The notes under the pieces are model-generated. The model worked only from the letters and a program-made list of their open reading frames with translations, did no database searches and was not told the DNA's origin. The translations under genes and the position numbers were made by a program. Of a stretch of 64,000 nt of DNA, positions 8,149 to 16,529 are shown in pieces. How positions within the stretch are numbered: position 1 is the first letter of the stretch; every line of letters starts with the position of its first letter. This stretch comes from Clostridia bacterium (GTDB lineage Bacteria > Bacillota > Clostridia > Christensenellales > Aristaeellaceae): positions 186,001 to 250,000 of the forward strand of contig JAFVXE010000061.1 in the NCBI GenBank assembly GCA_017501255.1, in the 5' to 3' direction.

Positions 8149-9072
8149 TTATCCCATATATCTGCGCTTTGTCTGGTAAAGCATCTCAATGAAATGATGA
8201 TCCAGCTCCGTCAGCCGGTAATCGTTGCGGTAAATGAGCAAATCCTTATACAAGCGTTCATTTTGCAGGCAGGGCCTTTGCACAAGCGTATACCGCTCCA
8301 GCAGATTATCCGGAATGGGCGAAGCCCACATAAAGGTCTCCGGATTGCGGTTCAAAAGCTCAAACTGGCTGGCACGCTCAAAAACAAAAATCCGGCGCAG
8401 GATGTGATCGGGCAGTTCTTCCTTCACCACCGTGGAAAGAGGCAGCGATGGCACATAGGGGTCTGCATGGGCCACCTCAATCAGGTTTTTCAGGTCATCA
8501 AAGGTGATCTCCTCAAGGGACGCCAGCGGGCTGTCCTTGCTCATTACCAGCTGATAACTGAATTCCGTAACCAACTCGCTGCACAGGTTTTTCTCTTCCA
8601 GAAGGTTTTTGAAATACACATCATAGTGGGCTGCATAACGCAGAATGCCCAGTTTATAGTCATGTTCAAGAATATTGCGGATGGTTCGCTGTGCGTTGGT
8701 TTCCTTATAGAACAGTTCCGCCTCATCCGTACCGATGGATTTTGAAAACTCGGCAAAAGCCTCAGCGATATAGCTGGCACGGGGGCCGGAAATGGAAAAG
8801 TGCTGTTTCTTATTGGATGCGCCTTTATAGAGGGATTCCATTTCACCAATCATCTTCAGCACTTGTTTGGCGTAGTTCATAAACTCCTCACCATCCGGCG
8901 TGAGGCGCATTCCCTTAACGGTGCGGTCAAAGATGGTAATGCCCAGATCGGCTTCCAGTTCCTTAATGCTGCGGCTGATATTTGGCATTGCCACAAACAG
9001 CTTTTCGGAAGCCTTTTTCATCGAGCCTGCCCTGGCAACCTCATAAGCATATTTCACGTGCAGGATATTCAT
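8149..9072 (-). CDS. LysR-family transcriptional regulator
   Basis: About 307 residues from the chosen start (MNILHVKYAYEVARAGSMKKASEKL). N-terminal winged HTH at residues 1-60 (ASEKLFVAMPNISRSIKELEADLG is the helix-turn-helix), then a LysR substrate-binding-like domain. A longer frame starts 19 codons upstream, but GGGAGGAAG sits about 10 bases before base 9072 and the family normally begins at this residue. Tandem to and upstream of the mdh-fumC-hdr operon, whose promoter carries a LysR-type palindrome at about -64, so it is the likely regulator of that operon. The effector is unknown; a C4-dicarboxylate is a guess. Confidence 0.9.
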   Translation of the reverse strand: MNILHVKYAYEVARAGSMKKASEKLFVAMPNISRSIKELEADLGITIFDRTVKGMRLTPDGEEFMNYAKQVLKMIGEMESLYKGASNKKQHFSISGPRASYIAEAFAEFSKSIGTDEAELFYKETNAQRTIRNILEHDYKLGILRYAAHYDVYFKNLLEEKNLCSELVTEFSYQLVMSKDSPLASLEEITFDDLKNLIEVAHADPYVPSLPLSTVVKEELPDHILRRIFVFERASQFELLNRNPETFMWASPIPDNLLERYTLVQRPCLQNERLYKDLLIYRNDYRLTELDHHFIEMLYQTKRRYMG

Positions 9073-9119
9073 GCAGGTGTCACTTCCTCCCGTGCCGGAT
9101 GGTATAGAGAAACAAGCAA

Positions 9120-9149
9120 AGAATAGCACAAAGCGATCCTTTTCGTCAA
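9120..9149 (-). promoter_or_regulatory. Promoter of the lysR gene
   Basis: Minus strand: -35 TTGACG (9144-9149), 18-base spacer, -10 TATTCT (9120-9125), about 45 bases before the chosen start. Confidence 0.55.
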
Positions 9150-9202
9150 TTTGGATTGTTTACCATTGGCACTTACCGTTTTGGAAAATTTCAAAAAAGG
9201 GG

Positions 9203-9230
9203 TTGACATTCATTCCATAAGGTGTATAAT
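9203..9230 (+). promoter_or_regulatory. Promoter of tRNA-Lys
   Basis: Consensus -35 TTGACA (9203-9208), 16-base spacer, extended -10 TG-TATAAT (9225-9230), 26 bases before the tRNA. Confidence 0.75.
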
Positions 9231-9256
9231 ATCATTCGCTGGTTGAAATACCGTAT

Positions 9257-9332
9257 GCACCATTAGCTCAGTTGGTAGAGCACCTGACTCTTAATCAGGG
9301 TGTCCAGGGTTCGAGTCCCTGATGGTGTACCA
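9257..9332 (+). tRNA. tRNA-Lys (anticodon CTT)
   Basis: A 76-base cloverleaf. Acceptor GCACCAT pairs with ATGGTGT (one G-U at the first pair). The D arm contains AGCTCAGTTGGTAGAGC. The anticodon stem CCTGA/TCAGG encloses CTCTTAA, giving anticodon CTT (9290-9292). The T arm contains GGTTCGAGTCC. The 3' CCA is encoded. It has its own strong promoter and a terminator directly behind, so it is a single-gene unit. Confidence 0.97.
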
Positions 9333-9333
9333 G

Positions 9334-9366
9334 AAAATCCGAGCCGTTAGGGTTCGGATTTTTTCG
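9334..9366 (+). terminator. Intrinsic terminator of tRNA-Lys
   Basis: 12-base stem 9334-9345/9351-9362 (one G-U pair), 5-base loop, followed by a T-run. Confidence 0.85.
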
Positions 9367-9478
9367 TTGTTATCGCAAATTACACCGAAACTCCTTTGAT
9401 AAACCCACTCTTTCCTCTTCCCACCCTTTTATGGTATGATTGTCTCAGTACCCAAACAATAACATTGGAGGTATTCCT

Positions 9479-10426
9479 ATGTCGTTTCTTTACTGGCTGC
9501 AATCCATCCGCACTCCCGCCATGGATGCGGTGATGTCCGTCATTACCCGCCTGGGCGAGGAAACCGTCCTCATGGTGGTGGGAATGCTGATCCTCTGGTG
9601 CATCAACAAAAAATGGGGCTATCGTTTCTTTCTGGTAGGCATGGTGGGCAACACCCTGAACCAGTTGCTCAAAGCCATTTTCCTGATTCCCCGTCCCTGG
9701 GTGCTGGACCCGGAGTTCCCCATTGTGGAATCCGCCCGGGCGGCTGCCACCGGCTATTCCTTCCCCAGCGGCCATACCCAGACTGCGGCCGGCGTTTTCG
9801 GCACCGTTGCCGCATGGGCCCGCAAAAACTGGGTGACCATCCTCTGCATCTTGATGACGCTGCTGGTAGGCTTCAGCCGGATGTATCTGGGCGTTCATAC
9901 GCCGCTGGATGTGGGTGTATCGCTGGGAACCGGGTTGATCATCGTCATCGGTCTGAACTGGCTGCTGAATCGGATTGAAAACAATCCCAAAGCCATGCTG
10001 GGACTGCTGCTGGGTGCGCTGGCTTTTGCGCTGGTCCTGGTGCTGTATGTGAATTTTGCGCCGGTACGGGAGGCCAACAATCCGGAATTTGATGCCCACG
10101 GTCAAAAAAGCGCATGGGTCTGCTTTGGCACCATGGCTGGTCTGATTGTCGGCTGGTGGGTTGATGTCCATCACCTGCAATACGAAACCAAGGCGGTCTG
10201 GTGGGCGCAGCTGTTGAAGCTGCTCATCGGCGCCGGGCTGGTCATGGCGGTGCGCCTTGGCATGAAGCCTGTTCTGAACGCTATCTTCAGTGATGCCCAG
10301 TTCACCAACGGCATCCGCTATTTCCTGATGGCTGTCATGGCCAGTGTCGTCTGGCCCATGACCTTCGGCTTCTGGAGCAAGCTGGGAAACAAGGCGCAGG
10401 AAACAACCCAATCCATTGAAGAATAA
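9479..10426 (+). CDS. PAP2-family membrane phosphatase
   Basis: About 315 residues from the start supported by TTGGAGGT (9465-9472); an in-frame ATG at 9440 has no ribosome site. A polytopic membrane protein with the complete phosphatidic acid phosphatase type 2 signature: K65-x6-RP73, PSGH at 96-99 and SR-x5-H-x3-D at 133-144, so the active site is intact. About four hydrophobic helices follow the catalytic core, making it longer than minimal PAP2 proteins. Likely substrates are lipid phosphates at the outer membrane face, such as undecaprenyl pyrophosphate or phosphatidic acid; the exact one cannot be read. Single gene between two terminators. Confidence 0.88.
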   Translation: MSFLYWLQSIRTPAMDAVMSVITRLGEETVLMVVGMLILWCINKKWGYRFFLVGMVGNTLNQLLKAIFLIPRPWVLDPEFPIVESARAAATGYSFPSGHTQTAAGVFGTVAAWARKNWVTILCILMTLLVGFSRMYLGVHTPLDVGVSLGTGLIIVIGLNWLLNRIENNPKAMLGLLLGALAFALVLVLYVNFAPVREANNPEFDAHGQKSAWVCFGTMAGLIVGWWVDVHHLQYETKAVWWAQLLKLLIGAGLVMAVRLGMKPVLNAIFSDAQFTNGIRYFLMAVMASVVWPMTFGFWSKLGNKAQETTQSIEE

Positions 10427-10441
10427 ACCTCGGAGGTATCG

Positions 10442-10503
10442 GAGGGCCGCAGCCCTCTGATTGCCAAACCGAAACCTGCGTTTGCCGCCCGGCGAGCCGC
10501 AGG
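10442..10503. other. Intergenic pair of GC-rich hairpins
   Basis: In the 292-base gap 10427-10718: a GAGGGC/GCCCTC hairpin with CGCA tetraloop (10442-10457), then CCTGCG (10475-10480) pairing with CGCAGG (10498-10503) around a GC-rich loop. No ORF is convincing. Could be a processed 3' UTR or a dispersed intergenic repeat; no second copy was noticed in this window. Confidence 0.35.
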
Positions 10504-10524
10504 CGAGTTTTAGAACGACCTGAA

Positions 10525-10560
10525 GTGCCCGCCGGTTCTCGAACCAGCGGGCGCTGTTTT
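10525..10560 (+). terminator. Intrinsic terminator
   Basis: GTGCCCGC (10525-10532) pairs with GCGGGCGC (10547-10554), with an inner GGTTC/GAACC stem, followed by TGTTTTA. Probably ends the PAP2 transcript. Confidence 0.7.
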
Positions 10561-10573
10561 ATTATCGCCCCTG

Positions 10574-10602
10574 TTGACAGACGAAAGCGGACATTGTATC
10601 AT
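10574..10602 (+). promoter_or_regulatory. Promoter of the oxidoreductase-isomerase pair
   Basis: -35 TTGACA (10574-10579), 17-base spacer, -10 TATCAT (10597-10602), about 110 bases before the chosen start. Confidence 0.65.
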
Positions 10603-10718
10603 GACAAGCAGAAACAATGCGTATTGCAAATCTGAACAGTATGGCTCTTTTGTCCAATCCCAAAGGGACAGTAGGCATCTGTGAACCCAAATCCAATACG
10701 CAGACAAGGAGAATGGAT

Positions 10719-11714
10719 ATGAAGAAGATCCGATTGGGTATTGTCAGTGCAGGTGCCATCGTTGCCCGGGTGATGAAGGATATGCATCTTCTGGAGAATG
10801 TAGAGATCACCGCTATTGCCGCCCGAGACCTGGAACGGGCACAGGCAGCAGCCGAGCAGTATCACATTCCCCATGCTTACGGCAGTTATCTTGAACTGGC
10901 ACAGAGCAGCGAAGTGGATCTGGCCTACATCGCCACGCCGCACACCTTCCATGCAGAACAGGCCATGCTGATGATGCGCCATGGCAAGCACGTCATTTGC
11001 GAAAAGCCCATGGCTATCAATCAAAACGAAGTACAGCAGATGATCGACTGCGCCAGAGAGAATGGCGTTTTTCTGATGGAAGCCATGTGGACCCGCTTCC
11101 AGCCCTGCGTCAAAACCCTGATACGGATGCTCCATGACGGCGTGATTGGCGAAGTCCGCAACATCTTCGGTGAGTTCAGCTGGAGCTGTCAGGACAGCTA
11201 CGATCCTTCCAGCCGCCTGTTTGATCCTGCCCTGGCTGGCGGTGCATTGCTGGATCTGGGCGTTTATCCGCTGATGTTCTGTATGCAGGTACTGGGCGAC
11301 GAACCGGAGACTATTCAGAGCCTGTGCCGCAAAACGCCGGAGGGCGTTGACATGAACACCAGCGTTCAGATGCAGTATCAGAACGGTGCCATTGCCCAGT
11401 TCTTCTGCGGCATGGACGCTTGCAGCAACGACTATATGCAGATTTACGGAACCAAGGGGCATATCGTGTTGCCGGGATTCTGGCGTGCTGACCGCTTTAC
11501 CATCTGCCGGGAAGGCCAGGAGGATCAATTGCTGACCTTCGATCTGCCAAACGAGCCCTATCATTACGAATTCGACCATGCGACTGCCTGTATTCAGCAG
11601 GGGTTGCTGGAATCCCCGGTGATGCCGCTGGCAGAATCCTACAAGGTCAGCAAGCTCTGTACCGAGATTCGTCACAAGCACGGCATCGTCTACCCGGGAG
11701 AGGTTGGTGAATAA
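10719..11714 (+). CDS. Gfo/Idh/MocA-family NAD(P)-dependent oxidoreductase
   Basis: 331 residues from the ATG placed 7 bases after AAGGAG; upstream in-frame ATGs lack spacing or a ribosome site. N-terminal Rossmann fold (IRLGIVSAGAIVARVMKDM), the family dinucleotide motif EKP at 95-97, and the MEAMWTRFQP segment typical of the dihydrodiol-dehydrogenase-like branch, then the C-terminal alpha/beta substrate domain. Such enzymes oxidise or reduce hydroxyl groups of sugars or cyclitols. Three bases separate it from a xylose-isomerase-like TIM-barrel gene, a pairing common in inositol or unusual-sugar catabolism. The actual substrate is not determinable. Confidence 0.88.
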   Translation: MKKIRLGIVSAGAIVARVMKDMHLLENVEITAIAARDLERAQAAAEQYHIPHAYGSYLELAQSSEVDLAYIATPHTFHAEQAMLMMRHGKHVICEKPMAINQNEVQQMIDCARENGVFLMEAMWTRFQPCVKTLIRMLHDGVIGEVRNIFGEFSWSCQDSYDPSSRLFDPALAGGALLDLGVYPLMFCMQVLGDEPETIQSLCRKTPEGVDMNTSVQMQYQNGAIAQFFCGMDACSNDYMQIYGTKGHIVLPGFWRADRFTICREGQEDQLLTFDLPNEPYHYEFDHATACIQQGLLESPVMPLAESYKVSKLCTEIRHKHGIVYPGEVGE

Positions 11715-11717
11715 GCC

Positions 11718-12527
11718 GTGTGGACCTTGGGAATCACTCAATGGAGCCTGCCCGGAAACCATGGCTACACCCTGCAACTGGCCAAACAGCTGGGTTTCGA
11801 TGCAGTCCAGCTGGAATTTGGCAGTTGGGAAGCGGGCATGGCGCTGTCCCACAAACGGCTGCGGGCGCTTTATAGGCACGACAGCGAGGCTTTGGGAATC
11901 CGTTTGCTTCCGCTGACGATCAATGCTCTGTGCCGCTATGGCATAGTGGATGGTTTGGACACGCCGGATGGTCAGATTGCCAAAGATACCATTCTGGCTG
12001 CCCTGGAAGCAGCCGCCGATATGGGGCTGGAAGGTGTCACCCTGCCCAGTTTTGGAGCCGGTGAGATCAAAACACAGGCGCATTACGAGCACACCGTGGA
12101 GGCCTTGCGCTTCACCTGCGAAAAAGCTGCCGCCTTGGGATTAACGGTCTATACGGAGAATGTTCTGGATGCGCAGGCCATGGAGCGGCTGTTTCGGGAT
12201 TGCGGCTCTGACTGTCTCCGCCTTCTGTTCGACAGCCAGAACTACTCCGTCTTCGGACATGATGATGCGGTGGATGTCCTGAAAACCCATTGGAACAGGT
12301 TGGGGAATCACCTTCATGTGAAGGACGGGGGCGACATGGGAACCATGCTGTTGGGCACCGGCAGCAGTCCTTTTGCGCAGGTGATGGAAACCCTGCGGGA
12401 GCGTGGTTATGCCGGTACCATCGTGCTGGAAAACAATTATGGTTCTCTCCCGCTGTGCCAACAGGCAAAGGATTGTTTCAGTCTGGTACAGCAGGATATG
12501 AAAACGGTCTGTATGGCCATGAAATGA
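11718..12527 (+). CDS. Sugar phosphate isomerase/epimerase-like TIM barrel (AP endonuclease 2 superfamily)
   Basis: 269 residues from a GTG start 3 bases after the preceding stop. Single xylose-isomerase-like TIM barrel. Metal-ligand positions are suggested by the acidic and His residues in TENVL, LFDSQN, HVKDGG and VLENNYG. It probably shares a transcript with the Gfo/Idh/MocA gene and isomerises or epimerises the same sugar or cyclitol. An endonuclease role is unlikely because nfo-type His clusters are absent. The ribosome site (GGGAGAGG) is somewhat far upstream. Confidence 0.8.
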   Translation: MWTLGITQWSLPGNHGYTLQLAKQLGFDAVQLEFGSWEAGMALSHKRLRALYRHDSEALGIRLLPLTINALCRYGIVDGLDTPDGQIAKDTILAALEAAADMGLEGVTLPSFGAGEIKTQAHYEHTVEALRFTCEKAAALGLTVYTENVLDAQAMERLFRDCGSDCLRLLFDSQNYSVFGHDDAVDVLKTHWNRLGNHLHVKDGGDMGTMLLGTGSSPFAQVMETLRERGYAGTIVLENNYGSLPLCQQAKDCFSLVQQDMKTVCMAMK

Positions 12528-12539
12528 TGGTAAAATCGA

Positions 12540-12580
12540 TGCCGGTGTGATATGATAAATGCGTCACACCGGCATTTCTT
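12540..12580 (+). terminator. Intrinsic terminator
   Basis: Perfect 11-base stem TGCCGGTGTGA (12540-12550) / TCACACCGGCA (12564-12574) followed by TTTCTTA. Confidence 0.75.
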
Positions 12581-12634
12581 ATGGTTACGAAGGCTGCCGG
12601 AGGTGACGGAAGCTTTTGGAGGTTCGGGAATATC

Positions 12635-13090
12635 ATGAAAAGAATTCTCTTTATCTGTCTGGGAAATATCTGCCGCAGTCCCATGGCGGAGTTTGTCTGC
12701 AAAGATATGCTGGAAAAACGGGGACTTAGCCGCTTGTGTTATGTGGAATCCGCTGCCACCAGTTATGAAGAGCAGGGCAATCCCGTGCATCCAGGCACCC
12801 GGCGGGTGCTTAACGAGCATGGAATCTCCTGTAAAGGCAAAACTGCCCGCCGCATGGATGCGCAGGATTATCATGATTTCGACTATCTCATCGGTATGGA
12901 CAGCGGCAACATCCGTTCCATTCACCGCATCTGCGGTGGCGACCCGGAAGGAAAAATCCACAAGCTGCTGGATTTCTGCGGCGATTCCTCCGATGTGGCA
13001 GATCCGTGGTATACCGGCGATTTTGAAACCACCTGGCGGGATGTGAACCGGGGCGTAAGCGCACTTCTGGATGAATTGTTCCCGGGGTAA
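12635..13090 (+). CDS. Low-molecular-weight protein-tyrosine phosphatase
   Basis: 151 residues. P-loop C-x5-R-S at the N-terminus (Cys8, Arg14, Ser15 in FICLGNICRSPMAEF) and the general-acid loop DPW at 123-125 (VADPWYTG), so all catalytic residues are present. The start is chosen at MKRILF because the family begins here and GGAGG lies 12 bases upstream; the 18-codon extension overlaps the upstream terminator. It removes phosphate from protein tyrosine or arginine. Twenty-five bases separate it from the SCP2-like gene, probably one transcript. Confidence 0.93.
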   Translation: MKRILFICLGNICRSPMAEFVCKDMLEKRGLSRLCYVESAATSYEEQGNPVHPGTRRVLNEHGISCKGKTARRMDAQDYHDFDYLIGMDSGNIRSIHRICGGDPEGKIHKLLDFCGDSSDVADPWYTGDFETTWRDVNRGVSALLDELFPG

Positions 13091-13115
13091 GGGAAAAGCA
13101 AAGGAGAAGAAAACC

Positions 13116-13487
13116 ATGGCAAAGGAACAATTTCAGCAGGATTTGGAAGCTATGCTCACGCAGGGCAGCGGAAATATGAACCTTTCGCAGGTGTTGGATG
13201 GCCTGATTGAACTTCTCAAGCGCCATGAGGACACCTTCGCCGGCGTTACCTACCGTTATCGTCTGGCTGCCTCCGATACAGGCGTGACCCGTGGCTTTGC
13301 GCTGGAGGATGGAAATTATGTACCCCTGGCAGAAAATGAGCCGGTGGATGTGACCATTCTGGGCAAGGAAGAGCACCTGCTGGCTATCTTCAACAAGCAA
13401 CTGAAACCCGCCAAAGCACTGCTCACCGGCAAGTTGAAGGTGCAGGGCAGTCTGGTGGCGCTCAACACGCTGGCAGCGTTTCTATAA
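13116..13487 (+). CDS. SCP2 sterol-binding-domain-like protein
   Basis: 123 residues after AAGGAGAAG. Mixed alpha/beta pattern of the SCP2 lipid-binding fold, with the C-terminal KQLKPAKALLTGKLKVQGSL segment characteristic of the family. No signal peptide or membrane helix. Small bacterial SCP2 proteins bind hydrophobic ligands, but function is unassigned. Likely co-transcribed with the phosphatase gene; a terminator follows at once. Confidence 0.8.
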   Translation: MAKEQFQQDLEAMLTQGSGNMNLSQVLDGLIELLKRHEDTFAGVTYRYRLAASDTGVTRGFALEDGNYVPLAENEPVDVTILGKEEHLLAIFNKQLKPAKALLTGKLKVQGSLVALNTLAAFL

Positions 13488-13495
13488 TCAAGCAT

Positions 13496-13545
13496 TGAAA
13501 GGAACTGTTATGAAAAAGCAGTTCCTTTTCAAATTGATTTTTTGA
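13496..13545 (+). terminator. Intrinsic terminator
   Basis: TGAAAGGAACTG (13496-13507) pairs with CAGTTCCTTTTCA (13519-13531), followed by a T-rich stretch including six consecutive T residues. Confidence 0.75.
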
Positions 13546-13562
13546 TGGAGTATCTGTATCAT
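13534..13562 (+). promoter_or_regulatory. Promoter of the HTH gene
   Basis: -35 TTGATT (13534-13539), 17-base spacer, -10 TATCAT (13557-13562). The palindrome AGCATATATGCT (13571-13582) lies just after the -10, where a repressor would block transcription. Confidence 0.5.
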
Positions 13563-13606
13563 CAAAGTACAGCATATATGCTACATCTGCTGAAAGGAGC
13601 CTCTCC

Positions 13607-14065
13607 ATGAATGAACCTTCCGCCATCGGAAACTACTATACCTTAGGTCATCTGACCCTGTTCACCGGCTTGACCGACCGGACTTTGCGCAACTACCTTG
13701 CCAGCGGTATCCTGCAAGGGGAAAAAACCAACGGTGTATGGCACTTTACGCCTGAGCAGGCTCAGGCTCTTATTACGCACCCCACGGCTCGGGCTGCCAT
13801 TCTTGCCAAGAAAAACGCTATCATCTACGATTTTCTGCTCAACGAACACAAATCAAGCAATCAGTGCTGTCTGATTCTCGATCTGCCGAAAGCCAATGAC
13901 CAACGCATCATCGAGTATTTCTGTAACAGCATCAATCAAGGTGATTTTCACGACCTGCAATTCTCCTTTGATAGTATTTCTGGTATGCCACGGGTGATTC
14001 TCCGGGGCCCAAGCCAGCAGGTTCTTGCACTGGCAAACGGCTATCATGCATCGACGGATTGCTGA
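13607..14065 (+). CDS. MerR-like helix-turn-helix protein
   Basis: 152 residues after AAAGGAG. Residues about 9-50 (YTLGHLTLFTGLTDRTLRNYLASGILQGEK...WHFTPEQ) look like a MerR/excisionase-type winged HTH. The C-terminal about 90 residues form no family I recognise and contain no Cys-rich metal site. Monocistronic between a terminator and a shared terminator. The symmetric AGCATATATGCT over its own start region suggests autoregulation, which is inference. Confidence 0.7.
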   Translation: MNEPSAIGNYYTLGHLTLFTGLTDRTLRNYLASGILQGEKTNGVWHFTPEQAQALITHPTARAAILAKKNAIIYDFLLNEHKSSNQCCLILDLPKANDQRIIEYFCNSINQGDFHDLQFSFDSISGMPRVILRGPSQQVLALANGYHASTDC

Positions 14066-14080
14066 TACTGAGATAAAAGC

Positions 14081-14114
14081 AACGCCCGTATCCACCACCA
14101 TGGATACGGGCGTT
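14081..14114. terminator. Bidirectional intrinsic terminator
   Basis: Perfect 14-base stem (14081-14094/14101-14114), 6-base loop, between two convergent genes. Confidence 0.85.
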
Positions 14115-14118
14115 CACT

Positions 14119-15318
14119 TTATTCCTCATCGCTCCACTTCAGCGGATATTCCTCCACTGCGTAGTCCAGCGACTTGCCGTTCTTGCTCAGGTTGGTGAGC
14201 ACGGCTTCGATATGGTTCCCCTTCTCGTAGGGGGTGGGAATCAGGTCGTTCTTATCCGTGCGGCTGGAAATGCGGCAGGGAATGATCTTGAACTCCTCGC
14301 TGGTGGTAACCCCATCCCGCACCCGCATACGGATCTGGAAGATGAAGGTGCTCATATCGTCGGGCTTGTTATGGCCGGCAAAACTGAAATTGCCCAGCGA
14401 ATAGCAGATGTATCTGCCGTTGTAATACTCAATGGGATTGATGCGGTGACTGTGGTGGCCCACCACCAGATCCGCTCCGGCATCGATGGTGGCACGGCCC
14501 AGCATAATCTGGGTCTCGGTGGGAGCGTAGTCCTTCTCGTTGCCCCAGTGGAAGCTGACAATGACAATCTGACAGCCCTTGGCACGCAGTTCCTCAATAT
14601 CGCCGGGGATCTTTTCCAGCAGCTTTTCCCGGCGATCCCGCCAGCCCTGATAGGCCAGAGATCCAATCTTTACGCCCTTGACGGTAAAAATGGCCGGTTC
14701 ATCCTCACTGGCATAGGTAATGCCTGCATCCAGCAGTGTTTGTTTGGTTTCCGCCAGGCCATCCTCGCCCATATCCAGCACGTGGTTGTTTTCCAGCGAA
14801 ACCGTTTCCACGCCGCCATAGGGCAGCATACTGACGAACTTGGGGTCTGCCCGGAAGAGGAAGCTGTTATCCAGCCGATCCCGGTTCTTGCCTGCGGTGG
14901 TGAGGGTACCCTCAAAATTCACCATGGTCAGGTCGTCTTCCAGAAAAATATCCCGGGTGTTCTTGAAAGGAAAGTTGATATCGCCGTCATTGGCATCCAG
15001 TTCCTTATCGAAGATGGACTTGCCGCCGGACTGGGTGTTGCTGCCGATGGTCACATCGCCGGTAAAGGACATGGTCAGCAGGATGGAACCATCCGCTTCA
15101 TAGACAGGCAGGCTGGGATCCGGAGTGGGTTCGGGCGTGGGGGCAGGGGTCAGGATCGGCTCGGTGCCATCCTCTCCCCCGCCGCCGACCACATTGCCTT
15201 CAGCGTCATAGATGATCAGGATGACTTCTTCCTCTTCCTCGGCGAGTACAACCGCTGCAAAGGCGCATACCAGCAGGCACAGCAGCATTACAAGCGGCAG
15301 AATACGCTTTTTGAACAT
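14119..15318 (-). CDS. CapA-family (PgsA-like) secreted metallophosphatase-fold protein
   Basis: 399 residues from the ATG 9 bases after GGAGG; the longer frame overlaps the aminotransferase and is not used. N-terminal signal/anchor helix (FKKRILPLVMLLCLLVCAF), an acidic stretch, a Pro/Thr linker (TPAPTPEPTPDPS), then the CapA domain: SFTGDVTIG, MVNFEGTL, SLENNHVLDMGEDGL, SFHWGNE, VVGHHSHRINPIE and SLGNFSF. These His/Asp/Asn blocks build the calcineurin-like metal site. In some Bacillota such proteins take part in poly-gamma-glutamate capsule or cell-wall metabolism; no pgs genes lie here. It sits downstream of the Lrp-aminotransferase pair, 26 bases away. Confidence 0.85.
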   Translation of the reverse strand: MFKKRILPLVMLLCLLVCAFAAVVLAEEEEEVILIIYDAEGNVVGGGGEDGTEPILTPAPTPEPTPDPSLPVYEADGSILLTMSFTGDVTIGSNTQSGGKSIFDKELDANDGDINFPFKNTRDIFLEDDLTMVNFEGTLTTAGKNRDRLDNSFLFRADPKFVSMLPYGGVETVSLENNHVLDMGEDGLAETKQTLLDAGITYASEDEPAIFTVKGVKIGSLAYQGWRDRREKLLEKIPGDIEELRAKGCQIVIVSFHWGNEKDYAPTETQIMLGRATIDAGADLVVGHHSHRINPIEYYNGRYICYSLGNFSFAGHNKPDDMSTFIFQIRMRVRDGVTTSEEFKIIPCRISSRTDKNDLIPTPYEKGNHIEAVLTNLSKNGKSLDYAVEEYPLKWSDEE

Positions 15319-15344
15319 GGGGAGAAACCTCCGTTTCTGGTTGG

Positions 15345-16529
15345 TTACAGGTTCTTCACGAATTGGGCGATACGGCTCAGCGCTTCGTTGAGCAGATTCA
15401 GCGCAGTGGCATAGCAGCAGCGGATGTGGCCCTCGCCGCACTCGCCGAAGGCTGTGCCGGGCACAGCCACCACTTCCATCTCCCGGAGCAGCTTTTCGCA
15501 GAACTGCTCGCTGGTGAGACCCACTTTGGGAATGGCCGGGAACACATAGAATGCGCCCATGGGCTCGAAACACTCCAGTCCCATATCCCGGAAGGCTTTC
15601 ACCATCAGGCGGCGGCGCTGGTTGTAGCTACTCCGCATCTGCGCAACATCCTGCCAGCCATCCTCCCGGCCCTGACGCAGCGCCTGCAGGGCTGCCACCT
15701 GTCCCTGACGGGGGGCGCACATGATGGTATACTGATGAATCTTGCACATCACATCGCAGAAAGCCGCCGGAGCGCACAGATAGCCCATGCGCCAGCCGGT
15801 CATGGCGAAAGATTTGCTGAAACCATTGATCACAATGGTACGCTCCCACATCCCGGGCATGGTGGCAATGCTGACATGGCCTTCATCGGTGTAGGTCAGC
15901 TCGGCATAAATCTCGTCGCTGATGACGATCAGGTCTTTTTCAACGAACAGTTTCGCCAGTTTTTCCAGCCCTTCCCGATCCAGAATACCGCCGGTGGGGT
16001 TGTTGGGATAGGGCAAAATGATTGCCTTGGTATTCGGCGTCAGCGCTTCCAGCACTGCCTCCGGGGTGAGGGCGAAACCATTGGAGGCATCGGTGCGCAC
16101 AGACACCGGCTTGCCGCCGGCAAACACCACGCCGGGGGCGTAGCTCACATAGCTGGGCTGGGGTACCAGCACCTCATCGCCGGGATTGACCAGTATCCGC
16201 AGGGCCAGATCGATGCCCTCGCTGGCGCCGACCGTGATCAGCACTTCCTTTGCCGGATCGTAGGTCAGCTGAAAGCGGCTCTTCATATACAAGGCGATCT
16301 CCTGCCGCAATTCCAGCAGACCCCAGTTGCTGGTGTACTGGGTTTCGCCATCCAGAATGCTGTTGATGGCAGCATTGCGGATATGGTAGGGCGTAACGAA
16401 ATCCGGCTCGCCCACGCCCAAAGAGATGGCTCCAGGCATGGTCTGGGCCACATCGAAAAACTTGCGGATACCGCTTTTGGGCACATTCACAATATCACGA
16501 TTCAAATAATCTTTGGCATTCAGACTCAC
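15345..16529 (-). CDS. PLP-dependent class I/II aminotransferase
   Basis: 394 residues, full length for fold-type I aminotransferases. PLP Lys239 in GFSKSFAMTGWRMGY, Asn177 in NNPTGG, Asp205/Tyr208 in ISDEIYAEL, and the C-terminal Arg in GHIRCCYA. It transfers an amino group from an amino acid to a 2-oxo acid; the close relatives are alanine/aromatic/aspartate-type enzymes and the exact pair cannot be fixed. Its start overlaps the stop of the Lrp-type regulator by 4 bases (ATGA), so the two are translationally coupled, a frequent arrangement in Clostridia. Confidence 0.9.
   Translation of the reverse strand: MSLNAKDYLNRDIVNVPKSGIRKFFDVAQTMPGAISLGVGEPDFVTPYHIRNAAINSILDGETQYTSNWGLLELRQEIALYMKSRFQLTYDPAKEVLITVGASEGIDLALRILVNPGDEVLVPQPSYVSYAPGVVFAGGKPVSVRTDASNGFALTPEAVLEALTPNTKAIILPYPNNPTGGILDREGLEKLAKLFVEKDLIVISDEIYAELTYTDEGHVSIATMPGMWERTIVINGFSKSFAMTGWRMGYLCAPAAFCDVMCKIHQYTIMCAPRQGQVAALQALRQGREDGWQDVAQMRSSYNQRRRLMVKAFRDMGLECFEPMGAFYVFPAIPKVGLTSEQFCEKLLREMEVVAVPGTAFGECGEGHIRCCYATALNLLNEALSRIAQFVKNL

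Noticed and set aside
14119..15573. Longer 484-codon version of the CapA-like gene
   Set aside because: The first 85 codons lie inside the aminotransferase gene; a signal peptide and a ribosome site mark 15318.
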